Of a DNA stretch of 64,000 nucleotides, positions 60,027 to 64,000 are shown piece by piece. The stretch comes from Streptomyces diastaticus subsp. diastaticus (GTDB lineage: Bacteria; Actinomycetota; Actinomycetes; Streptomycetales; Streptomycetaceae), in the NCBI RefSeq assembly GCF_011170125.1, contig NZ_BLLN01000003.1, positions 1,932,501-1,996,500 of the forward strand, written 5' to 3'. The stretch's first letter is position 1. Every line of letters begins with the position of its first letter. A program made the position numbers and the translations under genes. Below the pieces are notes generated by a model. It ran no database searches. It was not told the origin of the DNA and saw nothing but the letters and a program-made list of their open reading frames with translations.

Positions 60027-60686
60027 GTGCCCCGGACCAGCGGCGAAAGAGCTCCCGCACACCCCACCTCCGCCAAGCAGCGTCAGCGCCACGCCCGGAT
60101 GCTGCGAAGCGCGGCGCGCCTCGGCGCGCAGTACGGCCTCGAACGGGTGCAGATGCACGACGTGGCCAGGGAGGCGGACGTCGCGATCGCCACCCTGTAC
60201 CGCTACTTCCCGTCCAAGACGCACCTCTTCGCGGCGGTCATGCACGCCCAGGTGCTCCGCCTGGCCGCCGACACGCCACCGCCCGCACCGGGTGCCGGCC
60301 CCGTGGCGGCCGTGACCGAACTGCTCACCGGGGCGAGCCGGCAGCTCTTCGAACAGCCGCTACTGGCCCTCGCGATGATGCGGGCCAACAACGTCGCGCC
60401 CGTCGACGGCAGCGGCCGGGCCCGCCGCACCGACGAGGTCCTCGCCGACCTGATGCTGCGCACGGCAGGGGTGCACGAGCCCACCGAGCGGGACCAGCGC
60501 GTGGTCCGCATCCTCCAACAGGCCTGGTACGGCCTGCTCACCACCGTCCTCTACGAGCGTTCCCCGCCCGAGGCGGCGCACGACGGCATCAGGCTGGCCT
60601 GCCGCCTCCTGCTCGGCCCGCCCGGTGACCGGGAGCGCAGCGGTCCCCTCGGCCCGCGGTGCCTACGGTGCGCGAAAGGACATTGA
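60027..60686 (+). CDS. TetR-family regulator, KstR-like (copy 2)
   Basis: A 219-residue repressor, paralogous to the one at 37368: RVQMHDVAREADVAIATLYRYFPSKTHLFAAVM is nearly the same recognition region, while the ligand-binding domains differ. Both are closer to KstR than to KstR2 in the HTH. Two regulators with almost identical recognition helices probably bind the same operator but sense different ligands. The C-terminus ends in a Cys-containing tail (RCLRCAKGH). Start GTG 60027 has GGAAGGA about 10 bases upstream. The SDR gene follows after 18 bp. Confidence 0.82.
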   Translation: MPRTSGERAPAHPTSAKQRQRHARMLRSAARLGAQYGLERVQMHDVAREADVAIATLYRYFPSKTHLFAAVMHAQVLRLAADTPPPAPGAGPVAAVTELLTGASRQLFEQPLLALAMMRANNVAPVDGSGRARRTDEVLADLMLRTAGVHEPTERDQRVVRILQQAWYGLLTTVLYERSPPEAAHDGIRLACRLLLGPPGDRERSGPLGPRCLRCAKGH

Positions 60687-60704
60687 CCGACACGAGGAGT
60701 CCTC

Positions 60705-61481
60705 ATGCCCCGCACCATCGTCGTCACCGGGTCCGGCTCCGGGATCGGTGCCGCCCTCGCCACCCTCTTCCGCGACCGGGGCGACCGGGTGATCGGCGTC
60801 GACCTGCGGGGCGGCGAGATCGACGCGGACCTGTCCACCGCGCAGGGCCGCGCCCGGGCGGCGGCGGCCGCCGCCCGGGCCGCCGGGGGAGTGGTGGACG
60901 CGGTCGTCACCTGTGCCGGCGTCTCCGTACCGGGCGGAGCCATGGTGAGCGTCAACTACTTCGGCACCACCGAGTTCGTCACGGCGCTGCGCCCGGCGCT
61001 CGCCGCGGCGCCGCGTGCCCGGGTCGTGCTGATCGGCTCGGTCTCCGGCACCCAGCCCCACGACCCGGCCGTCGTCGCCGCCTGCCTGGCCGGCGACGAG
61101 GACAAGGCATTGACACTCGCCGGGCGGGCCATCGCCGGCGGCCGCGCCCAGCAGCTCTACCCCTCGTCCAAGGCGGCGCTCGCCCAGTGGGCGCGGCGTA
61201 CCGCGGTGGCCGAGGGCTGGGCCGACGCGGGCATCCCGGTGAACGTCGTCGCACCGGGCATCGTGCTGACCCCGATGAGCGCCGGCCTCTTCGACGACCC
61301 GAGGATGAAGAAGATCATGGACAAGGCGGTCCCCATGCCGCTGAACGGCTACTCCCGGCCGGAGGACATCGCGCGAGTCGTCCTCTTCCTCGCCTCGGAC
61401 GCCAACAGCCACATCACCGGTCAGGTGCTCTACGTCGACGGAGGCGCCGAGGCGACGCTGCGCGGACCCGAGGACTTCTGA
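60705..61481 (+). CDS. SDR, 3alpha-hydroxysteroid dehydrogenase-like
   Basis: A 258-residue SDR with TGSGSGIG at 8-15, GVDLRGGEIDADLS after strand 2 (Asp, so NAD), Ser112/114, Tyr152 and Lys156 (YPSSK). The long insertion before the catalytic Tyr (about 116-150) and the total length recall the 257-residue 3alpha-hydroxysteroid dehydrogenase of Comamonas (Ser114, Tyr155, Lys159). That enzyme oxidises 3alpha-hydroxysteroids such as bile acids and androsterone. If correct, this gene supplies the 3-keto group needed by KstD and KshA. It is downstream of the KstR-like TetR gene. Confidence 0.75.
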   Translation: MPRTIVVTGSGSGIGAALATLFRDRGDRVIGVDLRGGEIDADLSTAQGRARAAAAAARAAGGVVDAVVTCAGVSVPGGAMVSVNYFGTTEFVTALRPALAAAPRARVVLIGSVSGTQPHDPAVVAACLAGDEDKALTLAGRAIAGGRAQQLYPSSKAALAQWARRTAVAEGWADAGIPVNVVAPGIVLTPMSAGLFDDPRMKKIMDKAVPMPLNGYSRPEDIARVVLFLASDANSHITGQVLYVDGGAEATLRGPEDF

Positions 61482-61506
61482 GGAGCCCCCTCCCCTCCCC
61501 TCCCCT

Positions 61507-61543
61507 CAGCACAAGGTGCCCCGGTCAGCACAAGGCGCCCCGG
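61507..61543. repeat. 18-bp tandem direct repeat near the terminator
   Basis: CAGCACAAGGTGCCCCGG at 61507-61524 is repeated at 61526-61543 with one change (T to C). It is preceded by a CCCCTCC pyrimidine run. The second copy overlaps the terminator stem. Confidence 0.6.
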
Positions 61544-61567
61544 GCCGGTCACGTCGGCCGGGGCGCC
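61534..61567. terminator. Bidirectional terminator hairpin
   Basis: GGCGCCCC (61534-61541) pairs with GGGGCGCC (61560-61567), followed by a G bulge and GGCCG/CGGCC around a 7-nt loop. It lies between the convergent SDR and acyl-CoA synthetase genes. Confidence 0.8.
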
Positions 61568-61601
61568 TCCCGCACCCGTCCGGGGGCCCGCCGCGGAGCC
61601 C

Positions 61602-63245
61602 TCAGACCTTCACCGAGTGCCGGATGACTTTCCCGGTCGCGTTGCGCGGCAGTCCCTCCGTGGTCAGCCGCCAGCGCTCCGGCACCTTGAAGTGGGCCAG
61701 CTCGTTCGCCGCGTACTCCCGCAGCGCCTCCTCGGTCGCCGTCGCCCCCGGCCGGAGCACCACCACGGCGGCCACCCCCTGGCCGAACTCGGGATGCGGG
61801 ACGCCGATCACCAGGCACTCGCTGACGTCCGGGTGCTCGGCGAGCACCGTCTCGATCTCGGCGGGATAGACGTTCTCACCGCCGCGGATGATGAGGTCCG
61901 AGCGGCGGCTGACCAGGAACAACCGGCCCTCGCGCAGGCACCCCAGGTCCCCGGTGCGCAGCCAGCGGTCCGTTCCGATGGTGTCGGCGGTGGCCTCGGG
62001 GTCGTTCCAGTAGCCCAGCATGTTGTACATGCTGCGCACCCACACCTCGCCCTCCTCGCCCTCACCGAGGACCTCTCCCAAGGGATCGCGGATCTCCAGT
62101 CGCACGCCGGTCACGGGCCGGCCGAGAGTGCCGGGCGCCACCGCCAGGTCCGCGGGACTCGCGGCGGCCACGGCGGTACAGGACTCGGTGAGTCCGTAAC
62201 TGTCCACCAGTGAGTCCCTCGCGAAGGGCAGCTCCCGCCGCAGCCGCTCCTTGAAGGCCGTCGTCGAGGGAGCCGAGGCCAGCGCGAACGCCGTCAGCGA
62301 CGACGTGTCGTAGCGGTCCGCCCCGCCGTGTTCGAGCAGCCGGTGCGCCATCGTGGGAACCGCCCCCCAGTTGGTGACGCGCTCCCGCTCGACCATGCCC
62401 AGCACGGCGTCGACGTCGAAGGCCCTCTGGTGCAGTGCGACCTTGCTGCCGGTGGCGAGGCGCGGCACCACGAGATTGTGCAGGCTCGCGATGTGGAAGA
62501 GCGGCAGGGCGAGCAGGTGGACGCGGTCCTTCGGGGCCGTCGGGTCGCCGGACGCCTGCGACAGCGCGTCGTTGAGCCGGTGGTACTCGATGACGGCCAG
62601 CAGGTTGCGGTGGGTGTGCACGGCCCCCTTGGGGCGGCCGGAGGTGCCCGACGTGTAGAGGATGACGGCCGGGTCGTCCTCGGCGACGTCCGCGGACGGC
62701 AGCGGCGCCTGCGGGTGAGCCGTCAGGAAACGGCGTACGTCGTCCTCGACGGAGAGCACCGGCACCGCGCAGTCCGCCAGCCGCGCGCACCGCTTGGCGT
62801 CGGCCACCACCAGCGCGGGCTCGGCGTTGCTCAGGCCGTGGGCCAACTCGCGCGCGCTCCACCAGGCGTTGAACGCGACGGCCACCGCCCCGATCGACAC
62901 CGTGGCCCAGAAGACCTGGATCCACTCGGGTGAGTTCGCGGCGGCTATCGCCACCCGGTCGCCCTTGGCGACCCCGTACCGCTCGCGCAGCACCCGTGCC
63001 AGTGAGGCGACCTGGGCGGCGTGCTGGGCGTAGGTGAGCCGGCTGTCCGCGGTGACGACGTACTCGCGGTCGGCGTGTGCGACGGAGGCGTGAAGTACCT
63101 CGTGCAGGGCCCGCTGCCGATGCGCGAACACCGGCAGCCGGGAACCCAGCACGTCGTCCTCGGTGAGTTCGAACCGGCCGCCCGGGCCGGTGAGCGCGGC
63201 CACTCGGGCGCGGGGGGCGGAACGGTGATCCGTGTCGCTGGACAT
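61602..63245 (-). CDS. Acyl-CoA synthetase of unknown steroid-related substrate
   Basis: A 547-residue AMP-forming ligase: [20 protein letters not shown] (P-loop), [36 protein letters not shown] and [13 protein letters not shown] with the catalytic Lys. [15 protein letters not shown] is a typical fatty-acyl/steroid ligase N-terminal segment. Start ATG 63245 is chosen because AGGAG lies five bases upstream; the longer open frame has no support. It is divergent from an uptake-type lipoprotein gene, so activating the imported compound is a fair hypothesis. It is neither the FadD3- nor the FadD17-like copy. Confidence 0.82.
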   Translation of the reverse strand: MSSDTDHRSAPRARVAALTGPGGRFELTEDDVLGSRLPVFAHRQRALHEVLHASVAHADREYVVTADSRLTYAQHAAQVASLARVLRERYGVAKGDRVAIAAANSPEWIQVFWATVSIGAVAVAFNAWWSARELAHGLSNAEPALVVADAKRCARLADCAVPVLSVEDDVRRFLTAHPQAPLPSADVAEDDPAVILYTSGTSGRPKGAVHTHRNLLAVIEYHRLNDALSQASGDPTAPKDRVHLLALPLFHIASLHNLVVPRLATGSKVALHQRAFDVDAVLGMVERERVTNWGAVPTMAHRLLEHGGADRYDTSSLTAFALASAPSTTAFKERLRRELPFARDSLVDSYGLTESCTAVAAASPADLAVAPGTLGRPVTGVRLEIRDPLGEVLGEGEEGEVWVRSMYNMLGYWNDPEATADTIGTDRWLRTGDLGCLREGRLFLVSRRSDLIIRGGENVYPAEIETVLAEHPDVSECLVIGVPHPEFGQGVAAVVVLRPGATATEEALREYAANELAHFKVPERWRLTTEGLPRNATGKVIRHSVKV

Positions 63246-63329
63246 CGGGACTCCTGGTGCGTCGGGAACTCCACTGGGATCGCGGTCGGGGTCAGTTTCG
63301 GCCTGGGACGGGACCTGCGTGCTCGGCCG

Positions 63330-63346
63330 GTTCCGGTCACTGGGAC
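63330..63346 (-). promoter_or_regulatory. 17-bp dyad motif copy 11
   Basis: Reads GTCCCAGTGACCGGAAC on the minus strand, 84 bp upstream of the acyl-CoA synthetase start. Confidence 0.65.
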
Positions 63347-63412
63347 ACCGTGACACGGCGTGGAGGGCTGCCCGAAGAGTGGTTCGCACCGGCAGGTCCA
63401 CGCCCTGCGCGG

Positions 63413-63429
63413 CTCCCGGTGAGTGGGAT
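63413..63429 (-). promoter_or_regulatory. 17-bp dyad motif copy 12
   Basis: Reads ATCCCACTCACCGGGAG on the minus strand, 106 bp upstream of the substrate-binding protein start. As at kshA, the divergent pair has one copy per gene. Confidence 0.55.
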
Positions 63430-63535
63430 ACGTCACGTCGACCGGATTTCGTCGGCCGTACCGTCCCCCACCCGGCGTCCCCCACCCGATCCGGCACCGG
63501 CTCCCAGCCCCGCTACCGGACACCTGGAGGAACAC

Positions 63536-64000
63536 ATGAACCGAGCATCACGGGCGAGAGCCCGCCTCGCCGCGGCCCTGTGCGCGGCCGCCGTGCTCAC
63601 CTCGGCGTGCGTCTCGTCCGTCGAAGGGGGCGGAGACGAGCGGAAGGCCGAACGCGGCCGCTACACCTTCGGCAAGGTCGGCAGACAGACCGAGGCGGGC
63701 GAGCCGGTCCGCGGCGGCACCCTGAACTTCGTCGACTACGCCGAGGCCCGCAGCCTGAGCCCCGCCGTCACCTACGCCACGGGTGCCTCCGGCGGCTCCG
63801 CGCTCGCCGCCGTCTACGACGTGCTCATGCGCTACGACACCGCCACCCGGAAGTACGAGCCGTGGCTGGCCGAATCACTGCGCTCCACCGACGACTCCAG
63901 GACCTGGACGCTGAAACTCCGCGACGGCGTCACGTTCTCCGACGGCACCCCGCTCGACGCCGCGGCCGTGATCGGCAGCATCGACTGGTACCAGAAGAAC
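63536..64000 (+). CDS. ABC transporter substrate-binding lipoprotein, family 5 (partial)
   Basis: The first 155 codons of an open frame that runs off the window. A basic n-region, a hydrophobic Ala/Leu stretch and the lipobox LTSAC with Cys25 indicate a lipoprotein anchored outside the membrane. From about residue 60 it reads GGTLNFVDYAEARSLSPA, YDVLMRYD and LKLRDGVTFSDGTPLDAAAV, the hallmark of the oligopeptide/nickel-type (SBP family 5) binding proteins. CTGGAGG six bases before the ATG is a strong ribosome site. Permease and ATPase genes would be expected downstream. Steroid uptake is suggested only by the shared dyad motif and the divergent ligase gene. Confidence 0.85.
   Translation, partial: MNRASRARARLAAALCAAAVLTSACVSSVEGGGDERKAERGRYTFGKVGRQTEAGEPVRGGTLNFVDYAEARSLSPAVTYATGASGGSALAAVYDVLMRYDTATRKYEPWLAESLRSTDDSRTWTLKLRDGVTFSDGTPLDAAAVIGSIDWYQKN

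Overview
This is very GC-rich DNA with strong G/C bias at third codon positions, GTG and TTG starts, and long runs of genes coupled by ATGA or GTGA overlaps. That pattern points to an actinomycete chromosome, most likely Streptomyces-like. No rRNA, tRNA, CRISPR array, transposase or phage gene was seen. Gene assignments come from reading translated motifs and remembered family features; no database search was run. Layout. (1) 0.3-6.8 kb is a metal and housekeeping flank: a P-type metal ATPase with a hemerythrin-like C-terminus, an alpha/beta hydrolase, a GNAT acetyltransferase and an arsR-acr3 arsenite operon with two operator-like repeats. (2) 7.5-64 kb is one large steroid-catabolic island that runs off the right edge.

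The island appears to encode nearly all of aerobic actinobacterial 9,10-seco steroid degradation. Ring A/B genes: hsaB-like flavin reductase, hsaD, kstD, kshB, hsaG, hsaF, an hsaA-like gene, hsaC and a Delta4-dehydrogenase-like flavoprotein (8.5-18.8 kb); kshA with a small Cys protein (18.9-20.4 kb); and a second kstD and second hsaA (38-43.6 kb). Side-chain genes: fadA5-like thiolase, a fused fadE34-like dehydrogenase, MaoC hydratase, thioesterase, SDR and FadD17-like ligase (21.6-29.4 kb), then an igr-like operon (chsE2-chsH2-chsE1-chsH1-ltp2 order, plus a hydratase and hsaE; 29.5-36.1 kb). Ring C/D (HIP) genes: fadD3, a fadE trio with an enoyl-CoA hydratase, fadE30-ipdF-kstR2-fadA6, and echA20-ipdA-ipdB-ipdC (40.7-57.3 kb). 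The right end has an SDR, a SnoaL-fold protein, an F420-type oxidoreductase, a TetR regulator, a 3alpha-HSD-like SDR, an acyl-CoA synthetase and the start of an ABC-type solute-binding lipoprotein.

The gene set suggests a steroid acid with a five-carbon side chain (bile-acid type) more than cholesterol. FadD17- and FadE34-like enzymes are present, together with a 3alpha-HSD-like SDR, a Delta4-dehydrogenase and a BaiE-like SnoaL protein. No P450 of the Cyp125 type and no Mce4 genes are in the window. This is an inference, because such genes could lie outside it.

Regulation appears layered. A KstR2 homologue is encoded inside the HIP operon, and two KstR2-box-like palindromes sit in the two divergent HIP promoters. 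A separate 17-bp dyad (consensus GTCCCACTGACCGGTAC) occurs about a dozen times, mostly 75-110 bp upstream of steroid genes, including both KstR-like TetR genes. A third, AT-rich element is shared by the iclR-type regulator and the fadA5 promoter.
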